DNA of 59,260 bases from Phaeobacter sp. 11ANDIMAR09 (GTDB taxonomy: Bacteria; Pseudomonadota; Alphaproteobacteria; Rhodobacterales; Rhodobacteraceae). Shown piece by piece: positions 1-8,231 of the stretch. Below the pieces are notes generated by a model. That model was not told the DNA's origin, did not search any database, and worked only from the letters and a program-made list of their open reading frames with translations. The position numbers and the translations under genes were made by a program. Each line of letters starts with the position of its first letter. Position 1 is the stretch's first letter. The stretch is from the NCBI RefSeq assembly GCF_001294455.1, contig NZ_LIKT01000028.1, forward strand, positions 1-59,260. Reading direction: 5' to 3'.

Positions 1-694
1 CGCCATGCATTTCCCACCAAGTGGGCCCAACCGCCCGGAACGTGCACAGATGGGGGATAAAAAGAACATGGCGAGAACACGCGAGCTCGATGTGTAACTT
101 TTGGGTCTGTGCGGCTTGAAACGTGTCACATTATGGAGGATGCGGCCCATTTGAGACAGCGGAATTTGTCACACTCGCCTGTCTCGTGAGGGTCTGCCCT
201 TTTGTGACGCGATATCGACAGCTGCCATTCATGCAGCGCGCGGCGAAAACCGACGGTGAGCCCGACTTGTACCTTGGATTTTCGTGCTGCGTGCGCTCGC
301 AGCAGCAAAATCGCCGCGCCTGCACTATTTTCGGTGCCGCTGCGCGGCGTGAAAACCAGCCGTTTAAGAATGCTGCAGCGAGATCTGTCACCCGAATTCA
401 CAGGCCGCAGGACGAAACAGATGAGCTAATAGGATGAACTGCCTTCCCACCGAACCGCTGCTATCGTGGTGGGATTGGCGGAGGAGAGGAGCATCCCTTT
501 AGCTCAATCTGAGGTCGAAAAAGCCGTGACAAATGGTTCTGACGTCGATACGAGTCGCAGGAGTGCAACCATAGGGGCGTTGATTTATTGAAGTTCGCGT
601 TGTTGGGTTGAGGGGCAACGTGGAGCTTTTTGCCAACTTAGGCTCTATTTTCAAAACTTAACGGTGAAAGCCGTGATCATTATTTGAGGTCGGT
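1..694. other. Intergenic stretch with no convincing gene
   Basis: Short open frames exist on both strands at about 123-437, but none has a ribosome binding site, a recognisable domain or consistent codon use. The last 20 bases hold the GAGG ribosome binding site (685-688) of the first real gene. The promoter of the protease/exporter operon must lie here, but I see no clear -35/-10 pair. Confidence 0.5.
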
Positions 695-1999
695 TTGATA
701 CAAAAATTTTTTCTGGTTTGGCTAATGTGCTTGGCCTCGATTGCGCGGGCTGATCTATTGGATCTTTCAGAGTATGGCGATTTCAAGAAGATTTACTACA
801 TCCCAGAAGCTTCCGCTGACAACGTCGAAGTGCGCTTATTCCTGCCGGTCGGTGAGGCGGATAGAACCGGGGCTGAAGGCCTTGCGCATTATCTTGAGCA
901 TTTGGTCGTCTGGTCCGCTGACAAAGTGCACGGCGAAGGCTTTCGCAATCGAGAAATGAATGCTTGGACCTCGCCTTTCTGGACAGCCTATTGGAACCGC
1001 GGCCCTAAAGATTCAACTGTGAATATGCTTCGCAATGCCCGTGCCGTGTTTGAGCCTGTGCAGCTTGACCAAGACTTTATGCTCACCGAACGGGACGTTG
1101 TTGAGCGGGAATTTGACCTTCGCTATCGTGATAATCCGACAGCGGTGCTCTATCGCGAGGCCTTTCATCATTTGTATGGCGATCATGGGCTTGGTCGCTC
1201 TGTCATGGGGACGCCTGATAGTCTTCGACAGTTGCCCGTCAAAGAGGCTTTGGCATTTCATCAGCAACGGTATAATGCGCAAGACGCATATCTGTTGATG
1301 TCTGGACCACTTACGAAGGAACAGATAATAGGGCAGATTGAGGAGCACTTACGTGGCTTGCCAAAACGCGCAGCCATTGCGCGAGGTTTTTCGTCGCCAC
1401 TGCCCCGCCCACCATCAAGTTCCCTAACGCTGAATCTACCAAAGCTGGAGCGTGAGCTGGTGCTTTTTGTTGGCCAAGCGCAGCCCCCAGTCGAATTTTC
1501 ACGCCGCAAGATTTGGTTCTCTCTGCTCCTATTGGAAGATATCCTGAATTCCTCTTTGCAGGGTGGACTAGCTAAGCCCTTATACTATGACCGTTTTACG
1601 GTTACCAAGATCAGCGCCAAACTCTATCTGCTGCCAACCGGTGATATTGGCTATGAGTTTTTCTTCGCCCCGGAAGATGGTATCTCTGCCCAACAGGCAT
1701 TGAGCCGCGTTCAAAATCTTCTGCACCAGCTGGCAGACGACAGCATTCCAGATGAAACGTTAAAATCGCTCCGGGGCCGCACCTTAGAACAGGTGCGTCG
1801 TTTTGAAAAAGATGATCCGCACTACGCTACAACGATCGCGCAACAGAGCATCTTGAACCTTGGTGAAGCACTTGATGTGAAAACCTATCACTATGAGCTG
1901 GGGCGGCCCAGCTTGTCAGACTTGACTGCGATCCTGGCTTCAATTGTTGCCAGCCCTTTTGCAACAACTGCAATCACCAATCCGGAGTTATCCCAATGA
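695..1999 (+). CDS. M16-family zinc peptidase, catalytic subunit, exported
   Basis: Predicted 434-residue zinc metallopeptidase of the M16 (pitrilysin/PqqF/processing peptidase) family. It starts at TTG with GAGG seven bases upstream. Residues 1-19 form a signal peptide (MIQKFFLVWLMCLASIARA), so it should act in the periplasm or at the membrane. The inverted zinc motif HxxEH is present as H65-Y-L-E68-H69, with a candidate third ligand among the Glu residues near 132-139. The length fits a one-half M16B subunit that pairs with a partner. The next gene overlaps by four bases (ATGA) and encodes that partner. With the following ABC and HlyD genes it forms a protease-exporter operon, so leader removal from an exported peptide is a reasonable but unproven role. 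General protein quality control is the alternative. Confidence 0.85.
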   Translation: MIQKFFLVWLMCLASIARADLLDLSEYGDFKKIYYIPEASADNVEVRLFLPVGEADRTGAEGLAHYLEHLVVWSADKVHGEGFRNREMNAWTSPFWTAYWNRGPKDSTVNMLRNARAVFEPVQLDQDFMLTERDVVEREFDLRYRDNPTAVLYREAFHHLYGDHGLGRSVMGTPDSLRQLPVKEALAFHQQRYNAQDAYLLMSGPLTKEQIIGQIEEHLRGLPKRAAIARGFSSPLPRPPSSSLTLNLPKLERELVLFVGQAQPPVEFSRRKIWFSLLLLEDILNSSLQGGLAKPLYYDRFTVTKISAKLYLLPTGDIGYEFFFAPEDGISAQQALSRVQNLLHQLADDSIPDETLKSLRGRTLEQVRRFEKDDPHYATTIAQQSILNLGEALDVKTYHYELGRPSLSDLTAILASIVASPFATTAITNPELSQ

Positions 2000-3372
2000 A
2001 GACCTTCTTCAGCGCTCTTTGCCGCGCCGCTATGGTCCTGTTCCTGTTGACCGGGCAGGTTGTTGCCTATGAAATCACAGAACAAAAAACGCCAGATGGC
2101 TATGATTTCACCTATGTCCATATGCCAAAGGCAAACCGTACAGCCGTTTCAATTGCCTGGGTTGGCGGCTACGGGTTTTTATCGTCTCGCAAAGAGAACA
2201 TCGAAGAGCTGGGCCCGATCCTGATGATCAATGGCGGTGCGGGCGGCCTCAGTCCGGATGAAGTCGTCGCACGGTTCAACGCCATTGACAGCGGCGCACG
2301 CCTTTATTTGGACGATGATGCCCTGCGTGGATTTATTGTGGCTCCGGCCAAGGACTTGGGCGAGGCCTCAACAATAGCCAACAAGGTTCTCGCCGAACCG
2401 ACCTTCGATCCGCGCTGGTTAAAGCGGTTCCAACGTAACTATGTTGAAAACGTCAGGGGGTATAGTAAAACCCCGAAAGGGCAGGCGTGGCTGTCGCTGC
2501 GTAATATCACTGTCGGAAACCACCCCCTGCGACAAGTGTGGAATGGTACTCCAACGCAGAATATTTCCAGTATAACCATCGACGACGTCAGCGACTGGTA
2601 CGCGCGTACCGTGACGACAGATGGCTTGGAGATCGCAGTTGCAGGGGATGCCAAACCGACGGCCGTTGCCGAAGCCATTGACACTGCGTTGCGCGCGCTG
2701 CCGAGCCAAAACGCACGCGAGGATTTGCCGCCTCTGCAAATGCACTATCCGGCCAAGACCATCCTGATCCATCGTCCCGAGGCAGAGAAATCCTTCATAC
2801 TGATCGGCGGCCCGATCCCCCCTTCTTACAGCGTGGATTACGAAGCCTTGCAGCTCGCCACCGGAGTGTTGGGGGTATCGGATCAGTCACGTTTGTTTAC
2901 AGCGGTCAGAAAAGAATTGCGTGCATCCTATGGGTTTAGTGCGCATTTTTCCGATTTCACGCGGGCCAACGGGATGCTCTATATGCAGGGCGAGGTCGAG
3001 ACCGCTAAGCTGCAAAAAGCACTGGAAACAGTTCAACGCACCTATGAAACCTTCCGTACAGTTGGCGTTGGCATGGTTGAGTTTCCATTTGCGCATCGCA
3101 TTTTCAAGAACCGTGTGCGCAGCAATATGGACAAACCCGATACCATCGCACATCTTTTGACCGAAGCGCAGTTGACAGGCCGGAGTTCTTCGTCGGGTTT
3201 GCAGTATCTCGAACGCGTAGAGGGCCTTTCACGCGCCGAAGTCAATGCAGCAATCCTGCGCCATTTTCCAAAGTTCGATGACATGGTGAAGATCGTCGTC
3301 AGCCCTGACAGAGACGCAGTCAAAGCGGATTGCGTCATCTCCGCTTTTTCGGACGCCGCCGACTGCCGTTGA
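1996..3372 (+). CDS. M16-family peptidase-like subunit without zinc site
   Basis: Predicted 458-residue M16-family partner subunit. The N-terminus (MKTFFSALCRAAMVLFLLTGQVVA) is a signal peptide. No HxxEH motif is visible, so it should not bind catalytic zinc. The C-terminal half keeps the family segment AVRKELRASYGFSA (starting near residue 302), whose Arg and Tyr shape the active site in two-chain M16B enzymes. In characterised heterodimers of this family, one chain brings the zinc motif and the other the Arg/Tyr pair, and the gene pair here fits that scheme. Start and upstream stop overlap as ATGA, implying translational coupling and equal amounts of both chains. Two Cys near the C-terminus could form a disulfide. 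Confidence 0.82.
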   Translation: MKTFFSALCRAAMVLFLLTGQVVAYEITEQKTPDGYDFTYVHMPKANRTAVSIAWVGGYGFLSSRKENIEELGPILMINGGAGGLSPDEVVARFNAIDSGARLYLDDDALRGFIVAPAKDLGEASTIANKVLAEPTFDPRWLKRFQRNYVENVRGYSKTPKGQAWLSLRNITVGNHPLRQVWNGTPTQNISSITIDDVSDWYARTVTTDGLEIAVAGDAKPTAVAEAIDTALRALPSQNAREDLPPLQMHYPAKTILIHRPEAEKSFILIGGPIPPSYSVDYEALQLATGVLGVSDQSRLFTAVRKELRASYGFSAHFSDFTRANGMLYMQGEVETAKLQKALETVQRTYETFRTVGVGMVEFPFAHRIFKNRVRSNMDKPDTIAHLLTEAQLTGRSSSSGLQYLERVEGLSRAEVNAAILRHFPKFDDMVKIVVSPDRDAVKADCVISAFSDAADCR

Positions 3373-3380
3373 GTTAATGC

Positions 3381-5060
3381 ATGACCAATGAAATGAGCCA
3401 TCAAAAGGAGAGCCTGCAGCCTAAAGAAATTCCTCTTTCTTGGTTTGGAAAAACACTTTGGAAGTTCACGCCGCTCTATGTTGAACTCGTCTTTCTGGCT
3501 GTTTGCACCCGGCTGTTGGGGTTGGTTGAACCCTTCATATTTCAGGTGATTATCGACCGAATACTACCTTTTGAACGTGAAGCGACTTTGGTCGTCGTAG
3601 TACTGATCTTTGCTGCCGTTAGTATTTTCCATATTGGGTTCAATATCCTGTCAAGTCTGCTAGGTATGCTTACCGCAAACCGTGTCACTAGTGAGCTTGG
3701 AAGACGAATATTTGAGCACTTGTTTCGGTTGCCATATGAGCATTTCAGAAGATGGCCCGTCGGCGAGACCATTGCTCGTATCAGTGAAACAGACACTATA
3801 CGGTCCTTCCTCGTTGGCACGACCACAGGCGTATTTCTCGATCTTCTCTTCGTAGTAATTTACCTTTCCGTACTCTTTGCACTTTCTCCTACTCTCACTG
3901 CTATTGTATTGATTTCCCTGCCGGTCCAAGCATTTGTGTACTTCGTTTTTGGACCCTTTTTGCGTCGTAGATTACGTGCACAATTTGATGCAGGAGCACG
4001 GCATCAGTCGAGAATGGTCGAAAATATTGGAGGCATAGCAGCGATCAAAGCGCTTAGTGCAGAAGATAAAATGCTCGACAGCCTTGATGAGACACTCCAC
4101 GCAAGCCTGGATGCAGGGTATCGAGTGGGCAAACTAAACATTGTCAGCAGCAATTTAGTTTATGCTGTCAGCCAAACACTCACAATCTTGATTATTTTTT
4201 TCGGAGCGAGGCTGGTGTTTTCAGGTGATCTAACCCTTGGCCAATTGATCGCTTTTCATCTTGTCACAGAGAAAATAGCATCACCAATAAGCAACTTCTC
4301 CGGTCTTTGGGAAAAGTGGCAGAACATCAGAATTTCCCGCCAACGGCTCGGAGATATCTTACTTTCTGCTCCAGAACCTTTTGGAACACTTCCAAGATTG
4401 CCGGAAAATGTTAAGCCCGAACTTAGATTTGAAAACGTATCCTTTGAATACCATCCCGGTGCACCAATACTGAAGCATTTTTCTTTTACAACTCAGCCTC
4501 AAAGCTTGACCCTTGTTGTGGGACCATCTGGCATTGGGAAAAGCACGTTTGGGCGTCTTGCGGCGGGCATCGAAAGTCCCGCGAAGGGAACCGTTCTATT
4601 GGGGGGTAATGATATCGCACAACACGAACCGCATGATGTGCGTACAAAGATCGCTTACGTTCCACAAGAACCCTACCTGTTTTCAGGAACGATACGCGAA
4701 AACCTCGTCCTGAGTGCAGCTAGTGCGAGCCCGACGCAAATTAGAGGTGCATTACGGGCAGCTGCTGCGGACGAGATGGTAGAACAACTCCCAATGGGGC
4801 TGGATACACAAGTCGGAGAACGCGGAGCCGCCTTGTCGGGTGGACAACGTCAGCGCGTTGCCATAGCTCGCTCACTGCTCAACAATCCCAAGGTATTGAT
4901 CCTGGATGAACCAACCAGTGCCCTAGATGATGCAGCACAAAACCGAATGATCTCAGAGATTCAGAGCCTTCGAAACCACATGACAGTAATCGTTATCACG
5001 CACCGTCCGGAGGTCTTCTCTAACGCAGATCAAGTCGTGAACTTCGAGGCTCTAAGATGA
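3381..5060 (+). CDS. Type I secretion ABC transporter (HlyB-like, no C39 domain)
   Basis: Predicted 559-residue half-transporter that would form a homodimer in the inner membrane and energise export through a tripartite channel. Residues about 20-310 form a six-helix transmembrane domain with HlyB-like wording (FQVIIDRILPF). The nucleotide-binding domain has Walker A GPSGIGKST (near residue 381), signature LSGGQRQR (near 486) and Walker B VLILDEPTSALD. Bacteriocin exporters often carry an N-terminal C39 peptidase that cuts double-Gly leaders; here the protein begins almost directly with the membrane domain, so that activity is absent. The M16 pair upstream or the zinc peptidase at 8683 may do this job. 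The ribosome binding site is weak. An alternative ATG lies 12 bases downstream. HlyD overlaps its stop codon. Confidence 0.88.
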   Translation: MTNEMSHQKESLQPKEIPLSWFGKTLWKFTPLYVELVFLAVCTRLLGLVEPFIFQVIIDRILPFEREATLVVVVLIFAAVSIFHIGFNILSSLLGMLTANRVTSELGRRIFEHLFRLPYEHFRRWPVGETIARISETDTIRSFLVGTTTGVFLDLLFVVIYLSVLFALSPTLTAIVLISLPVQAFVYFVFGPFLRRRLRAQFDAGARHQSRMVENIGGIAAIKALSAEDKMLDSLDETLHASLDAGYRVGKLNIVSSNLVYAVSQTLTILIIFFGARLVFSGDLTLGQLIAFHLVTEKIASPISNFSGLWEKWQNIRISRQRLGDILLSAPEPFGTLPRLPENVKPELRFENVSFEYHPGAPILKHFSFTTQPQSLTLVVGPSGIGKSTFGRLAAGIESPAKGTVLLGGNDIAQHEPHDVRTKIAYVPQEPYLFSGTIRENLVLSAASASPTQIRGALRAAAADEMVEQLPMGLDTQVGERGAALSGGQRQRVAIARSLLNNPKVLILDEPTSALDDAAQNRMISEIQSLRNHMTVIVITHRPEVFSNADQVVNFEALR

Positions 5061-6385
5061 CCCGGCACAGAGCCTCGCAAAATGTAGCATCGCCCACTTT
5101 GCATGGGACCATCATTTTCACTGTGTCAGTTTTCTTCGCTATCCTGATCATGTCTTATATGTTCAAAGTAGAGATCGTGGCCAAAGGGATCGGAAAGGTC
5201 GTTCCCATTGGAAGAGTGCAGGTTGTACAGCCCGAGTTTGGCGGGCAAATCCGAGCTATCCATGTACGTGATGGGATCCGTGTTTCCAAAGGTGAAGTGG
5301 TCATTGAGCTTGATCTAACCAACGCCCAAGCTGCACAGAACACACTAGAAGCGGAAGATGAGCGGTTGCGCATTGAGCGATACCGAATAGAAACTGTCAT
5401 TTCTGCTCTGTCACTGCATCAAGATCTAGACGATGGTACCGTCTTCCAAAAGATTACCGAGTTCAAAGAGTTCAGACCAAAGTCTCAGGTCAAATTTTTC
5501 AACGAACAGCGCGCGCTCATGAAGGCGGAATTGTCGGAGCTCTCTGACGCGCTTGCTCAGGTAGACGCCAGAATCCAAGCCAATGAAAAATCGAAATCCG
5601 TAACCCAAGCGGGTATCTCACGCATAGAAACCGCGCTAGTTACCCAGCAAGAACGACTTGTATCGGCGCAAAGCCTATTGGAAAAAGGTGCGACCAGTCG
5701 ATCAAGCTATCTTGACGTTCTCGATGGATTCAACCGCCTTGAAACAGAGAGAGAGGTGTTTTTGCGCGAGCTGGATGAAAAGGCAGCCTTGGGTACCGCT
5801 CATCTGGCCGAGCGATCTGGCATTCTCTCTGCCCTACGAAGTCGGCTTCAAACCAGGAGAGCCGAACTTGAAGCCAGGCGTGCAACCCTATCTGAAGAAC
5901 TCGTGACCAATCAAAGACGTCTTGAAAATACCAAGCTTATTGCGCCGGTATCTGGAACTGTAGATCAACTATCAGTGTTCACGATCGGTGGTATTGTTGA
6001 TGCGGGACAAGAGTTGCTGCGTGTTGTTCCTGAGGATCAGGAATTCGAGATTGAAGCCATTTTCCCGAACACCGATGTTGGATTTCTTGAGGTTGGCCAG
6101 CGCGTTAATATCAAACTGGACGCCTACCCTGCGGAACGTTTTGGCGCATTACGAGGATCAGTGACAAATATCTCAGCTGACGCGGTTGAAGTTGATGACA
6201 ATGTCTACGGGTTCGTTATCCGCATTCAACCTGAAACAATGGCGCTTGAGACACCGGCCAATAGCTATGCAATCCAGCCTGGCATGACATCTACCGTAGA
6301 TGCCATCACAGGTGACAGGCGGATTATTAGCTACTTCTTCGCGCCTATAGTTAAGGTTGTTCAGGAAAGTTTAGGGGAGAGGTAA
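5057..6385 (+). CDS. HlyD-family membrane fusion protein
   Basis: Predicted 442-residue periplasmic adaptor that links the ABC transporter to an outer-membrane TolC-type channel. It has one N-terminal membrane anchor (about residues 17-37), a lipoyl-type beta segment, a long coiled coil (about 85-290) and the HlyD C-terminal region ending in the typical TVDAITGDRRIISYFFAPI. ATGA overlap with the ABC gene indicates coupled translation. No TolC gene is present in the window, so a chromosomal copy would be needed. The gene ends the plus-strand operon and faces the peptide genes on the opposite strand. Confidence 0.9.
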   Translation: MTRHRASQNVASPTLHGTIIFTVSVFFAILIMSYMFKVEIVAKGIGKVVPIGRVQVVQPEFGGQIRAIHVRDGIRVSKGEVVIELDLTNAQAAQNTLEAEDERLRIERYRIETVISALSLHQDLDDGTVFQKITEFKEFRPKSQVKFFNEQRALMKAELSELSDALAQVDARIQANEKSKSVTQAGISRIETALVTQQERLVSAQSLLEKGATSRSSYLDVLDGFNRLETEREVFLRELDEKAALGTAHLAERSGILSALRSRLQTRRAELEARRATLSEELVTNQRRLENTKLIAPVSGTVDQLSVFTIGGIVDAGQELLRVVPEDQEFEIEAIFPNTDVGFLEVGQRVNIKLDAYPAERFGALRGSVTNISADAVEVDDNVYGFVIRIQPETMALETPANSYAIQPGMTSTVDAITGDRRIISYFFAPIVKVVQESLGER

Positions 6386-6429
6386 CAAGAGTTGGATCCG
6401 GTACCGAGAAGGCTCCCCTCGCAATAAAC

Positions 6430-6603
6430 TCAGTGTTTTCGAAGATAAGAGATCCCCAAAAACAATGCAAAGAAAACGGCAAAGAACGCAAAGTTTGCAA
6501 AGCTAAGAATTTCAGACCCAGAAGTGTAATTGGTAAATAGCGAAAAAAGAATTGTCGAGAGTACCGAAGCTACCCCAGTTTTTTTGATCATGTCGGAATT
6601 CAA
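6430..6603 (-). CDS. Small two-helix membrane protein, candidate immunity protein
   Basis: Reading the minus strand gives a 57-residue open frame. It starts at TTG (6603), with AAGGGAG placed seven bases upstream; an in-frame ATG at 6591 gives 53 residues but lacks a spaced ribosome binding site. The product begins MNSDMIKKTGVASV and has two hydrophobic segments, about residues 10-24 and 32-51, joined by a short polar NYTSGSE loop, and ends YLRKH. It resembles no family I recognise. It lies 66 bases downstream of the Gly-rich peptide gene on the same strand, the usual place for a bacteriocin immunity gene, and small double-span proteins are common among those. That role is inference from position and shape only. 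Confidence 0.55.
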   Translation of the reverse strand: MNSDMIKKTGVASVLSTILFSLFTNYTSGSEILSFANFAFFAVFFALFLGISYLRKH

Positions 6604-6631
6604 TGTTAATCTCCCTTGACTTTGAAGAATT

Positions 6632-6654
6632 CCCCGCCCTTTGGAAGGGCGAGG
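6632..6654 (-). promoter_or_regulatory. Stem-loop between peptide gene and membrane-protein gene
   Basis: A 10-bp stem (6632-6641 with 6645-6654, one G-U pair in minus-strand RNA) closes a three-base loop. It sits between the stop of the Gly-rich peptide and the ribosome binding site of the next gene. It is not followed by a clean U-run on the minus strand, so it may stabilise or process the peptide mRNA rather than terminate it. On the plus strand it is followed by a short T-rich stretch and may help end the exporter operon. Confidence 0.5.
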
Positions 6655-6669
6655 AGATTACTCTCTTTT

Positions 6670-6954
6670 TTACCGACCGAAACAGGCGTCACTACCAAGC
6701 CCACCAGCAACACCGCCAGACACCATACCTCCGAGCCCTCCAGCCGCACCGCCAGCTGCAGCACCTCCGGGACCTCCAAGCACTCCGCCTGCTACCGCAC
6801 CACCTGCAAGTCCGGCAACACCACCGATAGCAGCTCCTTCGGCAATATCTCCCACACATTCACTGATGCCACCACCTTCGCCGCCACCGCCGCCACCACC
6901 AAAGCTGATCGGTGCAAAAAGATCGGCAGGATAAATATCGTCATTGTTGAACAT
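6670..6954 (-). CDS. Gly/Ala-rich peptide, candidate secreted precursor
   Basis: This 94-residue product has AAGGA about eight bases before its ATG. The first 18 residues are acidic and hydrophobic (MFNNDDIYPADLFAPISF), like a leader. Then come seven Gly, E26, three Gly and ISEC, followed by about 50 residues of Gly-Gly pairs spaced by Ala, Val and Leu, a glycine-zipper pattern expected to make packed membrane helices, and a short tail SDACFGR. About 35 of 94 residues are Gly. There are exactly two Cys (C33 and C91), no Lys, and one Arg at the end. The composition resembles the pore-forming cores of class II microcins and other bacteriocins. Neighbours are tailoring-enzyme genes upstream, a two-helix membrane protein downstream, and a protease/exporter operon facing it. 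I propose it as the exported precursor; no known family matches by eye. Confidence 0.65.
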   Translation of the reverse strand: MFNNDDIYPADLFAPISFGGGGGGGEGGGISECVGDIAEGAAIGGVAGLAGGAVAGGVLGGPGGAAAGGAAGGLGGMVSGGVAGGLGSDACFGR

Positions 6955-7010
6955 TTTGTGTTCCTTTGGATTTTGGCAACCTTTTGTGTTATAATTGCCA
7001 TTGCTGTTTT

Positions 7011-7096
7011 CTGGGATTAGTCCCAGAGGCTCAAACGGGCGGTTGGTTGGTCTAGAACCAGCCGCCCAACTTACGATTACCTGATGGCAATCGTAA
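7011..7096 (-). terminator. Three stem-loops between hydroxylase gene and peptide gene
   Basis: Three inverted repeats follow the stop of the JmjC-like gene on the minus strand: TTACGATT/AATCGTAA (7071-7078 with 7089-7096), GGGCGG/CCGCCC with an inner TGGT/ACCA arm (7037-7067), and CTGGGA-TTAG-TCCCAG (7011-7026). None has a long U-run, but together they should end or reduce transcription from the enzyme operon. The peptide gene therefore probably has its own promoter at about 6975-7010, where I see only a loose -10-like TATAAC on the minus strand. Confidence 0.45.
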
Positions 7097-7109
7097 TCTC
7101 GGGAGGTCG

Positions 7110-8231
7110 CTAGTAACGCCAGAAGTAACTCACAGACATCGTCGGGCTATCCAATGCGAAGACTTGGTGGAACCAGCCCGCGGGCTGCACCAATAATTCG
7201 CCTGGATGCAGATCAACTGAAATCGATTTGGCCCCTTTGGCTTTCGGAAACAGATCATACCGGGGCTTATGCGGGTTGAACCAGCACGATTGATAGTAGC
7301 TGTAAGCCTTCTTGGGATACAACAAATCTGCCTGATCCGCAGAAAAAAGCTCCAACCGTTTACGCCCCATGACCTGGAATAGAAATCCCGTGGTTGGATC
7401 GCAGTGTAAAGCAGTTGCTGGTGTGTTTGTCGAAACGGACCCTAGCCAAAGCTGAGCCGGTATGAAATCCTCGCGATCAAAGAACATTGGCCCAAAATCA
7501 TCCCACATCTCATGTGGCATCTTCACACCTTCGGTATAGGCCTTATCCAAGGTCGTGTCGTTCTCAAGCTCTGGCTTTTCTTCAAAGAGACGCATTTGAT
7601 CAGCCAGCTCTCGCAATGTGATCTTCAGCTCTGAAGAACGACGGCAAACAATTGAATCGCCATATTTTTCGACCAGCCAATCAATTGTCCAATCCTTGCA
7701 GGGCGGTGAGGGCTCTAACCCTGTAATGATAGTCGGCAAACCTTCATCAATTGCTTCGAGCAACTGATGCTGAGATGGCAAATGAAGTCGCACCACTTCG
7801 TCAAGGTTCCGATGCCCTTTCTTCTTGTGTAGGGCGCGAAGGGCTGCAAGCCTGTCAATCGTAGTGTTTGAGGGCCTGACACAGGACATGCCGAGCTGGA
7901 ACGCTAGATCTAGATTGCCTTCGAGCTCGACGGTTCCAAGAATCTCAGGGCTGCGCCAATCTAGGATTTCGTAGTCTCTGAATATGGTTTCTAAAGTAGC
8001 AAGCGGAAAGGTCATTCTTGTGTCGACCGGGTGCTCATGAATAGGCCTGACGATCTTAAGCGCCTCGCCGAACACCGCTAGGAAATCAAGTTCCGGATGA
8101 TCAACTACCTGAACAAGAACTGTGCCCGAAATCTCATACGGATTCTCAAAACCTCCCTCCAGAAGCTGGATAAGTCCATTTACGGTCTCTTCTGCCGATG
8201 CGAACTCCGGCGCAGGATATGCAACGTTCAT
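7110..8231 (-). CDS. JmjC/cupin-8 Fe(II)/2-oxoglutarate oxygenase-like protein
   Basis: Predicted 373-residue cupin-fold oxygenase of the JmjC/cupin-8 group, the family of ribosomal oxygenases and FIH. The iron triad is visible as H276-x-D278 in TALHCDPTTGFLFQVMGRKR and H355 in PAGWFHQV. Such enzymes hydroxylate side chains of proteins or peptides using O2 and 2-oxoglutarate. The N-terminal 200 residues are less clear and may bind substrate. Its start overlaps the HlyC-like gene stop by four bases, so it belongs to the same operon as the two acyltransferase-like genes. The Gly-rich peptide encoded next is the natural candidate substrate. Substrate and product are not visible in the sequence. 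Other peptide or ribosomal targets remain possible. Confidence 0.78.
   Translation of the reverse strand: MNVAYPAPEFASAEETVNGLIQLLEGGFENPYEISGTVLVQVVDHPELDFLAVFGEALKIVRPIHEHPVDTRMTFPLATLETIFRDYEILDWRSPEILGTVELEGNLDLAFQLGMSCVRPSNTTIDRLAALRALHKKKGHRNLDEVVRLHLPSQHQLLEAIDEGLPTIITGLEPSPPCKDWTIDWLVEKYGDSIVCRRSSELKITLRELADQMRLFEEKPELENDTTLDKAYTEGVKMPHEMWDDFGPMFFDREDFIPAQLWLGSVSTNTPATALHCDPTTGFLFQVMGRKRLELFSADQADLLYPKKAYSYYQSCWFNPHKPRYDLFPKAKGAKSISVDLHPGELLVQPAGWFHQVFALDSPTMSVSYFWRY

Noticed and set aside
123-437. 104-codon plus-strand open frame near the left end
   Set aside because: No ribosome binding site, no recognisable domain, and open frames on the other strand overlap it fully; treated as chance.
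6391-6406. Adjacent BamHI and KpnI recognition sequences, as in cloning linkers
   Set aside because: The flanks are continuous with natural coding sequence on both sides and contain no vector sequence; coincidence is sufficient.
6641-6934. Pro-rich plus-strand frame opposite the Gly-rich peptide
   Set aside because: It is the mirror of Gly codons (GGN read as CCN on the other strand), has no ribosome binding site, and the minus-strand gene has a proper start and context.
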